From Blastocatellia bacterium (GTDB taxonomy: Bacteria; Acidobacteriota; Blastocatellia; UBA7656), in assembly GCA_035275065.1 (NCBI GenBank), contig DATENM010000046.1:181218-245217 (forward strand): 64,000 nt of DNA, in the 5' to 3' direction. The notes below the pieces were generated by a model. The model ran no database searches, had not been told where the DNA came from, and saw only the letters and a list, made by a program, of their open reading frames with translations. The position numbers and the translations under genes were made by a program. Shown one piece after another: positions 47,172-56,492 of the stretch (its first letter is position 1; each line of letters opens with the position of its first letter).

Positions 47172-48632
47172 ATGGTAAGCAAGATTCAAATCATTGTTCT
47201 CGCAAGCGCAGTCTGGTTGATGTCTTTACCGGCGCGCGCGCTGCCACAATCCAATGATGATCATAAACTGCGCGATAAGGCTGCGCAGGTCAGAGCAAGC
47301 GTGTCTGAAACGTCGGCAGGCGAACCGAGTGTTGCCGGTGTCATTCTGCCGGCCAACTCGGCGCAGCCAGTTGCTCCGGCGCAAACGCCCACATCTTTCT
47401 CACGCTTCATTGATCCGGCGAACGGGCTCACGGCAGATGATCTGGTGCGCTACGCCCTCAAACACAACGGTGAATTGGCGGCGGCGCGGCAGATGATCGC
47501 CGAAGTACGAGGCCGATTGCATCAGGCTGGGCTGCGGCCTAACCCGATGGTCGAGAGCAGCTACCAGCGTGGCGTGACATCGAGCGACAACAACCTCAAC
47601 CTGATGGCGGAATTGCCGCTTGAACTCGGCGGGCGGCGCGAGGCGCGCGTCGCCGTCGCCGAGCGCGAACTGGAGATGCGGCAGGCTGAGGTCGCCGATT
47701 TCGAGCGCAAGCTCGCCGCTGAAGTACGAATAAAATACGCCGCCGCGATAGCTGCGGCGCGCAACCTGAAGTTCACCGAAGACCTGTTGACCCTGACGCG
47801 CGATTCATACCAGATCGTCCAGGCGCGCGTCGAGCGCGGCAAGAGCGCGCCGCTTGACCAGAACGTTGTCTATGTGGAGTTGAACCGCGTTGATGCGATG
47901 CGGATCAACTTCGAGGGCAAGACAGAAGTGGCCATGCTCGAACTCAAGAAGACGGTCGGCATACTGCCTGACGAGCCTCTGCTCTTACGAGGCGAATTTG
48001 ACGTCGCCCACCAACCGCCACCACAGAGCGACGCGACCCGCAATGCCATGGCGGCGCGGCCTGATCTGACGGCGGCGCATGCGGCAGAGAATTTAGCCCT
48101 GGCGCAGATCGATCAGGCGCGCACTGAAGGCAAAGTCGATGCGAGCCTCTTCGCTAGCTATATGCGTCAAGACATGGGATTCGGCGTGCGCGGCATCAAC
48201 GATCAAGGTTTGCTTGCGCCGGTGCAAGGTATCTTTCATTACGTCGGCGTCGGCGTAAAGCTGATGCTCCCGTTTAGAAACAAGAACCAGGGCAATATCG
48301 AAGCGGCGCAGGCCCTGCTTGAGGCGGCGCGCAGCCGTCGTTCATTTGCCGAGATCGTCATCCGCAACGAAGTGGCGGCGGCCTATGCCGGTTTCGAGCA
48401 CGCCCGGGCGGCGCTCACAGTTTACCGCGATGGCGTGCGCAACCAGGCGCAGCGCAACCTCGACGTGATTCGGCAGACCTACGTGCTTGGCCAGAAGACC
48501 CTGCTCGATTTTATTGCCGAACAGCGCCGCTTCATCGAAGTCGAGACGAGCTTCACCGACATACTCAAAGCGTATTACGAATCACTCATCGAGATTGACC
48601 GGGCTGCCGCGTCGCCGGTCCCTTCCGCATGA
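47172..48632 (+). CDS. cusC: TolC-family outer-membrane factor (CusC-like)
   Basis: 486 residues from ATG 47172, with GAGAGG 6 bp upstream and a signal peptide ([20 protein letters not shown], cleavage after ARA). Upstream in-frame starts at 47142 and 47154 are possible. Two OEP repeats follow ([19 protein letters not shown] and the [20 protein letters not shown] signature). It is a trimeric channel working with the CusA-like pump; the gene begins 34 bp after cusA. Closely related in sequence to the TolC protein at 21377-22801. Confidence 0.88.
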   Translation: MVSKIQIIVLASAVWLMSLPARALPQSNDDHKLRDKAAQVRASVSETSAGEPSVAGVILPANSAQPVAPAQTPTSFSRFIDPANGLTADDLVRYALKHNGELAAARQMIAEVRGRLHQAGLRPNPMVESSYQRGVTSSDNNLNLMAELPLELGGRREARVAVAERELEMRQAEVADFERKLAAEVRIKYAAAIAAARNLKFTEDLLTLTRDSYQIVQARVERGKSAPLDQNVVYVELNRVDAMRINFEGKTEVAMLELKKTVGILPDEPLLLRGEFDVAHQPPPQSDATRNAMAARPDLTAAHAAENLALAQIDQARTEGKVDASLFASYMRQDMGFGVRGINDQGLLAPVQGIFHYVGVGVKLMLPFRNKNQGNIEAAQALLEAARSRRSFAEIVIRNEVAAAYAGFEHARAALTVYRDGVRNQAQRNLDVIRQTYVLGQKTLLDFIAEQRRFIEVETSFTDILKAYYESLIEIDRAAASPVPSA

Positions 48633-48661
48633 CTGAAATAGAAACTGGAGAATGAAAACCA

Positions 48662-50407
48662 ATGCCTGAAGATCGACAAAGCAACCACGACATCCCTCCT
48701 CTCAAAGAAAGCGGAGCAAGCGAGACTGGCCAAGCCGCAGGCGAGCGTGATCGCGCGACCCGTCTGCTGACATGGAAGCGATGGCTCATCATCATCCTGG
48801 CCCTGCTCGGCGTCGCGGCCATTGCCATCGCGCTGTTGAGTGGTCGTGAACCGGGCAACCAAGAGGGCCGCCCAGTGCCCGCGCCGACAGGCGTGACGGT
48901 GCCCGCGCCGGCAGACGGATCGCCTGTCGGAACCGAGCCGCAGCCGGGCGACCTCACCATTACGCTTTCGCCCGACAAAGTGGAGAGTGCGCAACTGAAG
49001 ACCGAGGTGGCGACCGCACAAGCCGGTACGGTTGCGCCGAACGCGGGTGGCCTGCGCACGACCGGCACCGTGCAGTCGAATGCCTACAGAGAGACGCCGG
49101 TCTTCCCCATTGCCAGCGGCATCGTGCGCCAAGTCAACGCGCAACTCGGTGACCGCGTCAGGCAGGGGCAGCCACTTGCGACCATCTTCAGCACCGAGCT
49201 TGCGGAGGCGCAGGGAGAGTACCTCAAGATGCTCGCTGAACTGGAGGAGCATCACCAGCATCATCGCCGCGCTACCGAGCTGGTCGAGATCGGTGCCATG
49301 AGCCGCGAAGAACTGGAGCAGGCAATATCGAACTATAAGCGGGCGGAGGCGAACGTGGCGACGGCGCGGCAGCGGCTGATCCTGTTAGGTCTGACTCCGC
49401 AAGAGGTCGAGACGCTCAAATCTCCTGGTCAGATCAAGTCGCTCATCTCGGTGCCCGCGCCGGTTTCGGGCACCGTCCTCAATCGCACCGTCAACACGGG
49501 AGAGGTAGTCGAGAAGAGCAAAGAACTGTTTCGCGTCGCCGACCTTTCTAAAGTCTGGGTGGTGGGCCAGGTCTATGAGAGCGACTTTGCGAAGGTGCGC
49601 GTCGGCACGCTGGCGTTCATCAGTACGCCGGCCTACGTGGGGCAAACATTCAAAGGGCGCGTCTCATACATTGACCCGCGCGTTGACCCGAACACGCGCA
49701 CAGCGCAGGTGCGCGTCGAGGTCGCCAACCCCGGCGAGGCCCTGCGCCTTGGCATGTTCGTTGACGTGAGCTATGGCAGCGCGGCGCCGGTGATGGCGAG
49801 CGGGCAACCTGCCGTTGCGGTGCCGGCAGCCGCGTTGCAGATGATCGGCGCAAAACAGGTGGTATTTGTCGCCACTGCGCAGCCCGGCATCTTTATCCAG
49901 CGGGAGGTGGTAGCCGGGCCGGAGGCGAATGGTCTGGTGCCGGTCTACAGCGGCGTGAAGGCGGGTGAGCGAGTGGTCACGGAAGGCAGTTTCTTGCTGC
50001 GCGCTGAAAGCTTGAAGCTCAACCCCACCCAATCGACGTCTGCGACCACTCCCCCTATATCACGACCGGCACTCTCTCAAGGGGCAGAACCGCCACCGGC
50101 GCAACAAGCAGGTGACGAGCAGTCGGGCGCGCCCAAAACGCAGGCCGTGAAAGTGACGCTCACCAAAGATGGTTACAAGCCAGCGAGCGTCACCGTCCGC
50201 AAAGGCGTTCCCGTCCGCCTGACCTTTGTGCGCCAGGTCGAACAAACCTGCGGCACGGAGGTGGTGATCCCTGCCCTCAACGTCAAGCGTGAACTTGCCT
50301 TGAATGAGCCTGTGGTTGTGGAATTCACGCCGGACAAGCCGGGAGAGATCGGCTTCGCCTGCGGCATGAATATGCTGCACGGCAAGATCGTCGTGCGGGA
50401 GAAATGA
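48662..50407 (+). CDS. cusB: RND adaptor (CusB-like) fused to a C-terminal cupredoxin-like domain
   Basis: 581 residues: membrane helix (about 38-58), adaptor domains with half lipoyl motifs (QLGDRVRQGQPLATIFSTEL and ISVPAPVSGTVLNRTV), hairpin and beta-barrel to about residue 455, a Pro/Gln-rich linker (458-490), then a ~90-residue domain VKVTLTKDGYKPASVTVRKG... with VEQTCGTEVVIP and FACGMNMLHGKIVV. This is a cupredoxin-like fold; the Cys, Met and His of CGMNMLHG and the TCG Cys are candidate copper ligands. Such a tail could deliver copper to the pump. Start 29 bp after the TolC gene. Confidence 0.9.
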   Translation: MPEDRQSNHDIPPLKESGASETGQAAGERDRATRLLTWKRWLIIILALLGVAAIAIALLSGREPGNQEGRPVPAPTGVTVPAPADGSPVGTEPQPGDLTITLSPDKVESAQLKTEVATAQAGTVAPNAGGLRTTGTVQSNAYRETPVFPIASGIVRQVNAQLGDRVRQGQPLATIFSTELAEAQGEYLKMLAELEEHHQHHRRATELVEIGAMSREELEQAISNYKRAEANVATARQRLILLGLTPQEVETLKSPGQIKSLISVPAPVSGTVLNRTVNTGEVVEKSKELFRVADLSKVWVVGQVYESDFAKVRVGTLAFISTPAYVGQTFKGRVSYIDPRVDPNTRTAQVRVEVANPGEALRLGMFVDVSYGSAAPVMASGQPAVAVPAAALQMIGAKQVVFVATAQPGIFIQREVVAGPEANGLVPVYSGVKAGERVVTEGSFLLRAESLKLNPTQSTSATTPPISRPALSQGAEPPPAQQAGDEQSGAPKTQAVKVTLTKDGYKPASVTVRKGVPVRLTFVRQVEQTCGTEVVIPALNVKRELALNEPVVVEFTPDKPGEIGFACGMNMLHGKIVVREK

Positions 50408-50414
50408 ATAAGCA

Positions 50415-51392
50415 ATGATGCCAATCCGACGACTTATTCTTTTGTCAGTGACCCTGGCAACGCTGATGATCCCAGGCGTGCTGGTGGCCGCGTCGCAAGA
50501 GCCTGCCGCCGCCTCTGCCCGCCAGCAAGGACAGCCGGTCCGGCAGGAATCCTCGCCCGTCCGGCTTGCGACCGAACTGGTGTCGCTGAATGTCGCCGTG
50601 ACCGATCACAGCGGACGGGCCATCACCGGGCTTGAGAAAGCAGATTTCAAGGTCTACGAGAACGGCGTCGAGCAGCCGCTCAACTTCTTCAGCACCGACG
50701 AGTCGCCGGTGAGTTGGGGCCTCGTCCTCGACCGCAGTCGCAGTATGGAGGGGATGATCAAGGAGGTTTACCGGGCCGCCCTCCATGCGGTTGAGCAGGG
50801 AACTGCAGACGACGATATGTTTATCGTCGCCTTCAATGATCAGGCGGACCTTCTCTGTGACTTCACTTCTGATCGCGACAAGCTGGAAAGTGCCATCCGC
50901 GGCCTGCGCGCTGTAGGGAATACCGCCCTGTACGACGCCGTGGCTCTGGCGCTCGATCACCTCCAGCGCGGCAGGCATAAAAAGAAGGTGCTCGTCGTCA
51001 TCACCGATGGCGAAGACAACCGCAGCCGGCTCAATTTCCGCCAGCTCGTCGAACGGGCCAGGGAAGCAGACGTGTTGATCTACACGGTCGGCCTGTTCGG
51101 CCCGATGGTCGGTATGCAGGGGATCGCTGCGCGTGACGAATTGAAAAAGCTCGCTCAAGTGACCGGCGCTTTCGCGCATTTTCCGAGTGATCCCGAGAAA
51201 TGTCGAATGACGATGATGGCGATTGCCAGTGAGGTCAGCCGCCAGTACAGCCTCGGTTACTACCCGACCGACCCGACGCGCGACGGCAAATGGCGCAAGC
51301 TCCGCATTGCGGTTGCCCAGCCAGGCGGCGAGGCCAACTACGCGACGCGGACGCGCAGTGGCTATTACGCGCCTGGTCGCAAGCTGAAATGA
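50415..51392 (+). CDS. Exported VWFA-domain protein of the type abundant in Acidobacteriota
   Basis: 325 residues: signal peptide (about 7-25), LNVAVTDHSGRAITGLEKADFKVYENG (a short Ig-like lead-in common to this family, here split), then a von Willebrand A domain with MIDAS motif DRSRS, the second Thr/Asp loops (GNTALYDAV, ITDGEDNRS) and a C-terminal region ending YYAPGRKLK. Function in this family is unknown; it may bind a protein partner through a metal ion. It starts 7 bp after the adaptor gene and seems to be co-transcribed. Confidence 0.85.
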   Translation: MMPIRRLILLSVTLATLMIPGVLVAASQEPAAASARQQGQPVRQESSPVRLATELVSLNVAVTDHSGRAITGLEKADFKVYENGVEQPLNFFSTDESPVSWGLVLDRSRSMEGMIKEVYRAALHAVEQGTADDDMFIVAFNDQADLLCDFTSDRDKLESAIRGLRAVGNTALYDAVALALDHLQRGRHKKKVLVVITDGEDNRSRLNFRQLVERAREADVLIYTVGLFGPMVGMQGIAARDELKKLAQVTGAFAHFPSDPEKCRMTMMAIASEVSRQYSLGYYPTDPTRDGKWRKLRIAVAQPGGEANYATRTRSGYYAPGRKLK

Positions 51393-51531
51393 GATCGCCC
51401 TGGCAGTGGCTCTATAGTTCGGGCTTGCCGGCGTTCTTATCCGGCGGGCCAATCTGTTGACATCGCGTCTTGACCCGGCAGTCAAGTGGCGGGCGGAGAC
51501 GCTCTAATTCCAATTTCAGGAGGGAAGAAAG

Positions 51532-51891
51532 ATGAAACGTTTGATGAGATTCGCATTGATGTTGGTCGTAGTGGCCATGGTTTCTCTTGCTGCGGCGCGG
51601 GCTGACGACAAAGGGGGAGATAAGACCATCGTTGGCTACATCAGCGACAGCATGTGTGGCCTGAGTCATTCAAGGATGAACATGGGTGATGATAAAGAAT
51701 GCACGCTCAAGTGTGTCGAAGGCGGCGCGAAGGTTGTCCTCGCCGACCGCGATCACAAGGTGGTTTATACGTTCGATGCGGCGGCGCAGGAAAAGGCCCG
51801 CGAGTTTGCGGGCCAGAAGGTGCAGGTGACCGGTCAGGTGGACGCCAAAGCCAAGACCATCCATGTGACCAAAATCGAAGCGGCAAAATAA
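51532..51891 (+). CDS. Small exported protein with GYISDSMCG motif
   Basis: 119 residues: signal peptide (about 1-24), then KTIVGYISDSMCGLSHS, ECTLKCVEGGAKVVLADRD and an OB-like beta-rich end (GQKVQVTGQVDAKAKTIHVTKI). It has three Cys and resembles small secreted proteins found widely in Acidobacteriota, of unknown function. AGGAGGGAAG precedes the start. It stands 139 bp after the VWFA gene and is followed by a dyad that may terminate the operon. Confidence 0.75.
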   Translation: MKRLMRFALMLVVVAMVSLAAARADDKGGDKTIVGYISDSMCGLSHSRMNMGDDKECTLKCVEGGAKVVLADRDHKVVYTFDAAAQEKAREFAGQKVQVTGQVDAKAKTIHVTKIEAAK

Positions 51892-51942
51892 TCATCTGGC
51901 TTTCGTAGCCGCTGTATTCACACGCCCGGTGTTGCCGGCTGA

Positions 51943-52004
51943 CGATGGCATTGCCTGATGATCTTTCAGAAGAGTCTCAGGTAGCCATCATCAGCCGACC
52001 ATCG
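51943..52004 (+). terminator. Nested inverted repeat after the Cus-like operon
   Basis: CTGATGAT (51955-51962) pairs with ATCATCAG (51987-51994), and outside it CGATGG (51943-51948) with CCATCG (51999-52004). It may be a terminator between convergent transcripts (plus-strand operon and minus-strand tetR), although there is no T-run. Confidence 0.3.
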
Positions 52005-52097
52005 CATGACTGGGCAACGTCTTCATTAGAGCGCGGGCGCTACTGTTGAGCAGTTGCAATATGTAAGGTGAGGTGCCGAATGCCAGGTCCGAGGCGA

Positions 52098-52694
52098 CTA
52101 TTCACTGTCACGCACTTCGAACGCATCGCGGATCGCCGCGCGCTGCAAGCGGTGGAACGTCTGCGCCAGGGTTTCAGGTGTGTGGGGACGGCGCTTCTCC
52201 AGCCACCAATGCACCAGCGCGATCAGCGCCCCAGCCAGATAGTTCGCCAACACGTCGAGCGGGACGGCACTGTCGGCTCCGGCAAAGACGGCACGCAGGT
52301 TCGCTTCGATCTCCCGCGCGCTTGAGTCACGAATTCGCCGCAGGATCAGCGGCCCATCCTTGCCTTGAAAAATGGGATTCAACCGCGCCCACGCATCTTT
52401 GAGATGCTGGTATGCCGCCACCATCCCTGGCGGTGCTTCGGATGACAGCAGTTCTTCTCTGGAGAGGGGGTGGAGCGATCCAAAATGGAACTCGTTGACG
52501 ATGGCTTCGTGGCAGCTCATGAATAAGTCGTCTTTGCTGCCGTAGTGCAGGTAGAAGGTGGTACGCCCGACGTTGGCGCGATCCACAATGCTCTGAATCG
52601 TGATCGCGTCATATTCACGTTCGCCGATCAGTTCGATCAGCGCCTTTTGCAGCAGTTCGCGTGTGCGCTGTACCCGCCGGTCAGTATTTGTCAT
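52098..52694 (-). CDS. TetR-family transcriptional regulator
   Basis: 198 residues. N-terminal HTH: RTRELLQKALIELIGEREYDAITIQSIVDRANVGRTTFYLHYGSKDDLF, split as helix 1 (11-30) and HTH (31-60). The C-terminal ligand domain is acidic and not assigned. Divergent from two small membrane protein genes; an inverted repeat in the intergenic region (52778-52795) is the likely operator for auto-regulation and for those genes. Confidence 0.9.
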   Translation of the reverse strand: MTNTDRRVQRTRELLQKALIELIGEREYDAITIQSIVDRANVGRTTFYLHYGSKDDLFMSCHEAIVNEFHFGSLHPLSREELLSSEAPPGMVAAYQHLKDAWARLNPIFQGKDGPLILRRIRDSSAREIEANLRAVFAGADSAVPLDVLANYLAGALIALVHWWLEKRRPHTPETLAQTFHRLQRAAIRDAFEVRDSE

Positions 52695-52777
52695 GATGCA
52701 CCCTGCTCAGATGCGCAATCGCACGCTCCGCGTGTGGGCAGGGCGTTGATGGAGGGTTCTGAACAATTTGCTCTCCC

Positions 52778-52795
52778 TGTTCATAAACGAACAGA
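52778..52795. promoter_or_regulatory. Probable TetR operator
   Basis: CTGTTCATAAACGAACAG: 6-bp perfect arms (CTGTTC/GAACAG) with a 6-bp centre, between tetR and the membrane protein genes. The core TTCATAAACGAA recurs at 7798-7809 upstream of the Met/His-rich protein gene. Confidence 0.5.
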
Positions 52796-52879
52796 CCCCG
52801 CGTTTTGATTATTGATGTCCATCCGCAAAAGACCGTAGCCTGTTTACGGAACGCTTCGAATCATACTGGGAGAACAACC

Positions 52880-53065
52880 ATGTCGCAAACTCACACAGGT
52901 CCCGACCGCGGGTCGGACGTCGGCATGCCGCGTTGGGTGAAGGTGTTTGGGATCATCGCCATCGTCGTGGTTCTGCTGTTTATTATTTTGCACCTCACCG
53001 GCAATAGCCTCGGCGGCCATGGCAGCCACACACCGCCCATCGAACACGGCGGACAACAGCCATGA
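52880..53065 (+). CDS. Small single-pass membrane protein
   Basis: 61 residues from ATG 52880 (GGGAGAAC upstream): short polar N-terminus, one helix (about 23-42, VFGIIAIVVVLLFIILHL), and a Gly/His-rich tail (GGHGSHTPPIEHGGQQP). No family recognised. The stop overlaps the ATG of the next gene (ATGA at 53062), so the two are coupled and probably act together. Confidence 0.6.
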   Translation: MSQTHTGPDRGSDVGMPRWVKVFGIIAIVVVLLFIILHLTGNSLGGHGSHTPPIEHGGQQP

Positions 53066-53589
53066 CCCTGACACCAGGCCTCCGCAAGTTCGCGCTCACC
53101 GTGCATGTCACCGCTTCGGTCGGCTGGCTCGGCGCGGTCGCTGGATTCCTCGCCCTTGCCGTCGCCGGCCTAACCAGCCGGGAGGCTCAAACGGTGCGGG
53201 CTGCCTATCTCGCGATGGAGTTGATCACCTGGTTTGTCATCGTCCCGTTGAGCCTTGCCTCGCTGCTCACCGGGCTTATCCAGTCACTGGGCACCTTGTG
53301 GGGATTGTTCCGGCATTATTGGGTATTGGCGAAATTCTTAATCACCATCCTCGCCACAATCATCTTGCTGGTACACACGCAGCCTATCGGCATCCTGGCA
53401 GGCATGGCGAGAGAAACGACGGTGTCGAATGCCAATGTCGGCAGGCTCCAGATTCAACTCGTGGCCGACGCTGGCCTCGCCCTGCTGGCGTTGCTCGTGG
53501 CCACAACGTTGTCGGTGTACAAGCCGCGGGGCCTGACCTCATACGGGCAGCGTAAGCAACATGAGCAACGTACGGCCCTCGTGCCGTAA
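53062..53589 (+). CDS. Multi-pass membrane protein (DUF2269-like)
   Basis: 175 residues, four helices (about 10-34, 50-75, 88-112, 132-153). The first helix has HVTASVGWLGAVAGFLAL and the third WVLAKFLITILATIILL, a pattern like DUF2269/CopD-like membrane proteins with His residues near the membrane face. The assignment is tentative. It is coupled to the small protein upstream and under presumed TetR control. Confidence 0.6.
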   Translation: MTLTPGLRKFALTVHVTASVGWLGAVAGFLALAVAGLTSREAQTVRAAYLAMELITWFVIVPLSLASLLTGLIQSLGTLWGLFRHYWVLAKFLITILATIILLVHTQPIGILAGMARETTVSNANVGRLQIQLVADAGLALLALLVATTLSVYKPRGLTSYGQRKQHEQRTALVP

Positions 53590-53889
53590 AGGAGTGGCGC
53601 GGTCATGCACGCGGGACACTCCAGAGGTTAGTTGTGGCCAAGCGCCAGTAGTAGGAGTGCACGCCAAGCCCCGCACTGGCTGCCGCCGGCGCTCGCGGCC
53701 ATACCGATAAAGATATAGCCATAGGCATAGAACTCGACGCCAGTGATATTGGTGTCGCCAGGAACGGCATCGGCAGTGATGTCGACGTTCGCCAGCCGGT
53801 TGAATTCCGCTCTGTTGATGGGGTGATGAGGTCGGCGATCCGATATGGCAGAATTCACCCCAAAAGAATCTGGCGTGTTTAGCTCGCTA
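53590..53889. other. Gene-poor stretch between convergent genes
   Basis: A minus-strand frame (53628-53858, 76 codons) is open but starts NSAISDRRPHHPINRAEFNR and shows no family, signal or ribosome site. I see no other feature here; it may be a remnant. Confidence 0.3.
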
Positions 53890-54327
53890 TTAAGAGTTTG
53901 AAGGCTGTTCCCAAGAGAGCATTGCCACCCCTATGATCGTCAAAAGGATGCCGGCTATTTTCATCCAGCCCAGGCTCTCGTGTAGGAATATCCACGAAAG
54001 TAACACAACAAGGACAACATAGCTGGTTGATATGGCTGCCGCAGCTCCGACGGGAAGCTTAGATAGGGCGAGCACGTATGAGATAGATCCCAACGCCATC
54101 AACAGTCCGACCGGAGCACCTAATGGCAATGACTTTACCGGCACATTCAAATTCCCTTGTTTGATCCATAACGCCGGCACTGCCGTCACCAACATACCAA
54201 TAGCCATCAGGAAGTTGACCTGATAGGGATTCAATTCCTTCATACTAAACTTCTGTAGGAAAGAAGCGACCCCAACCATGATGATGTATCCGAGCAGGTA
54301 AGCGAAACCTGACAGTGACATTCGCAT
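53890..54327 (-). CDS. Half-size EamA/DMT-family transporter
   Basis: 145 residues with about five helices, including one EamA repeat (ALSKLPVGAAAAISTSYVVLV, FLHESLGWMKIAGILLTIIGVAML). This is half of a normal ten-helix DMT protein and may work as a dimer, as other short members do. The gene has lower GC than the metal island. GGAGG precedes the start. Confidence 0.82.
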   Translation of the reverse strand: MRMSLSGFAYLLGYIIMVGVASFLQKFSMKELNPYQVNFLMAIGMLVTAVPALWIKQGNLNVPVKSLPLGAPVGLLMALGSISYVLALSKLPVGAAAAISTSYVVLVVLLSWIFLHESLGWMKIAGILLTIIGVAMLSWEQPSNS

Positions 54328-55130
54328 CCAGTTTACCTCCTATCTTCAAACGATTATCTTTAGCGCCCCGTGTCCACTGCCAGGGCAAAGTTGAACTTGT
54401 GTGATTTAATTGTTTGTGAACTCTGCGACAACTAATGCATTGAGTAAATGCTCCAGGCTAATTCTAAAGTCTAGGGTAGTCATCTCAGAGAGATATACGA
54501 CATGCTTGGCCGAAGTGTTAAAAGCACGCGCCGGATATCTTCTGAATATCCTGAATTGATCCTACGAACGGCAACACACCTTCACTCGGCGACAATACAC
54601 CAATTCCCACGCTCACATTAAGCATAGACTAATCTCGATGTTGAGCTGATCCAAACGCCCATCATACAGCGACCCCGACGCTCATCCTAAGCCGCGCTTG
54701 GTAACTGGTCAGATGGTGGAGAGGAGGGCAAGAAGCATATATCTCGTGAACGCCCCTCATATATCTCATATATGAAACAGCCCTGGCGTGACCTATCAAG
54801 CACTTCTAAACTATTGAAAACATAAGACATATATAAATAAGCGGCTTGTATATGTCACGACTTGTGAAACGTTTCGGAGATTTATTCCCTAAGTCCTTCC
54901 ATTTCAACAACATTTATGAAGACAGCGATTTCTATATGAACGCTATCCTGTCCGCTCAATCCTATATGTACTCTATCCTCGTTTTGTATCACAGGTGAAA
55001 CGACATCCGATAAGGCATAAAAAATGATTCAAATACCCTGCGACCGCCACAAACGATTTCGCAAATTGACAGGGCTGACCCGAGCGTCGGTTAGATACTC
55101 CGGCCAGCCCCGAGTGACTTGCGATGCTGA
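54328..55130. other. AT-rich, gene-free region with short direct repeats
   Basis: About 800 bp without a gene and clearly lower in GC than the flanks. Repeats: CATATATCTC at 54736-54745 and 54758-54767, followed by the palindrome TCATATATGA (54766-54775); CTATATGAACGCTATCCTG (54932-54950) and CTATATGTACTCTATCCTC (54962-54980), period 30 bp; GTGAAACG at 54864-54871 and 54995-55002, the first within the palindrome GAAACGTTTC. The combination recalls an origin or partition site next to the ArdC/ParB genes. Confidence 0.5.
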
Positions 55131-55937
55131 TTAAGAAATCACGATGGCGTCAGTGACCTGTCCGGCTCTGAGAATTTGGTCGGCTGCGTGGAAGATTTTT
55201 TGCGCCGACCGCTCCGGGATCACGTCGCCAGAGAGCCATCCTTGAATGTAGCCGCGACTGTATTCGGTGCCGGGTAGTCCGAGCGATTCGCAGCAGATCA
55301 GCGCCACCGACTCGGCCTCAACCTCGCGCAAGTTCTTCGGCGTGCGCTCGGTGTCGCTCACTTCACCTTCCGAAGTGTGCCCGAGGAGTACGTGCGCCGC
55401 CTCATGGAAGGTGGTCTTATGCGGCATTGGGTTGATCGGGCTGACGGTGATCTCCCGCTTTCGGGCATAGCCCATACAGTTGCCGTCCAAGTGCTCGAAA
55501 GGCACCTCGCTGATGGCGAGCGTGGTGAGCGCCTTCGACCTGTCCCATTCGGGGGTGGTCAGTATCTCGATTGGCTCACCTTCCGTCTGGGCGAGGACGA
55601 ACCAGTTGGCTCGGTAGGTGAACCGGACAAAAACCGTATCGTCCTCGTTCTGGTCTTCGGCTTTGCGCTTGCCCGTTAGCGGCATACAGAGCACGATGGC
55701 CTTCTCGCCGCGTTTGACCTGACGCCCTTTCGCCTGCCAGCCTGGATAGGTCGAGATCGGCCCCGGCTCGATTCCTCGCATCTGGCATTGCAACAAAGCC
55801 AGCATCTGATTTCCAATCGAATACCCATGAAACGAGCGGTACGCCTTCGAGATGACTCCCGGCTTGGTCACCGCTTCGGTCAACAGTTCAGTCCATTTGG
55901 TCGAGTCGTTGTTGGATTCATGTCGCATTGCATTCAC
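55131..55937 (-). CDS. ArdC-like protein: ssDNA-binding domain plus zincin-type metallopeptidase
   Basis: 268 residues. The N-terminal domain (about 1-130) has WTELLTEAVTKPGVISKAYRSFHGYSIGNQ split, then TYPGWQAKGRQVKRGEKAIV, typical of ArdC/DUF1738. The C-terminal domain has HEAAHVLLGH (His178, Glu179, His182) with a downstream Glu (EVEAESVALI) as third zinc ligand, like M78/ImmA peptidases. Such proteins are carried by plasmids and conjugative elements and include anti-restriction factors. It faces the AT-rich repeats and belongs to the mobile-element part of the window. Confidence 0.87.
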   Translation of the reverse strand: MNAMRHESNNDSTKWTELLTEAVTKPGVISKAYRSFHGYSIGNQMLALLQCQMRGIEPGPISTYPGWQAKGRQVKRGEKAIVLCMPLTGKRKAEDQNEDDTVFVRFTYRANWFVLAQTEGEPIEILTTPEWDRSKALTTLAISEVPFEHLDGNCMGYARKREITVSPINPMPHKTTFHEAAHVLLGHTSEGEVSDTERTPKNLREVEAESVALICCESLGLPGTEYSRGYIQGWLSGDVIPERSAQKIFHAADQILRAGQVTDAIVIS

Positions 55938-56028
55938 TCCTTAATGATGGCGGGTTAGTGATCGGGCTTCCCGAGTGTTGTGACATCGCAGGAAGCCCTG
56001 GCTCTGGCACGTCTCCGGTCGGCCACCG

Positions 56029-56328
56029 TCAGTAGCCGAAAGGAATCCACCGGAGCGGGTCGGGCGGGCCTCCCCTGTACTTGAGGTTGAAGATCCACAG
56101 GCCCATCGAGGCGGTTTTTCGCCCTCCTTTGCGGCCCCAGGCCCGGAAGTCACCCTTCGAGCTGTGAAACTCGACGTGACATTTCTGATGGACTTCGACG
56201 GTCTCGGTCCCGCCTTCGGACCTGTAAATGGGATGGTGAGCGTTCACCCGCTCGCCCGGCTGGATCGGTTGAAAGCAGAGCCCGCAAGTGCGCTTGTCGC
56301 CGTTAGAGGAATGGTGTATCGTTGCCAT
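56029..56328 (-). CDS. Small HNH-like nuclease domain protein
   Basis: 99 residues from ATG 56328: CGLC (Cys15, Cys18), NAHHPIYRSEGGTETVEVHQKCHVEFHS (His31, His32, Cys50, His51, His55; quoted in parts) followed by a basic Gly/Arg-rich end. The CxxC...HH...CxxxFH arrangement is that of HNH endonuclease domains. Function is probably DNA nicking or cutting in the element. The frame continues upstream to 56502, but the recognisable domain starts here. Confidence 0.55.
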   Translation of the reverse strand: MATIHHSSNGDKRTCGLCFQPIQPGERVNAHHPIYRSEGGTETVEVHQKCHVEFHSSKGDFRAWGRKGGRKTASMGLWIFNLKYRGGPPDPLRWIPFGY

Positions 56329-56492
56329 TGGTACAAAAACCTTTCTCCCGTGTTCGCGCACGGGTGAAATTCGAGGGCCGGGCGTCGCAAGCGTCTGGCC
56401 TTCTACGTTTATGGGTTGAACTTCTTTGCTTTTGCTTGAGGTCGTCTTTGAGGAACCGGAGCGGCTCCGCACCGGCTTATGCCGGACGGCCA

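Noticed and set aside
53628..53858. A 76-codon open frame on the minus strand
   Set aside because: No ribosome site, no family resemblance and no conserved-looking segments; treated as non-coding or a remnant.
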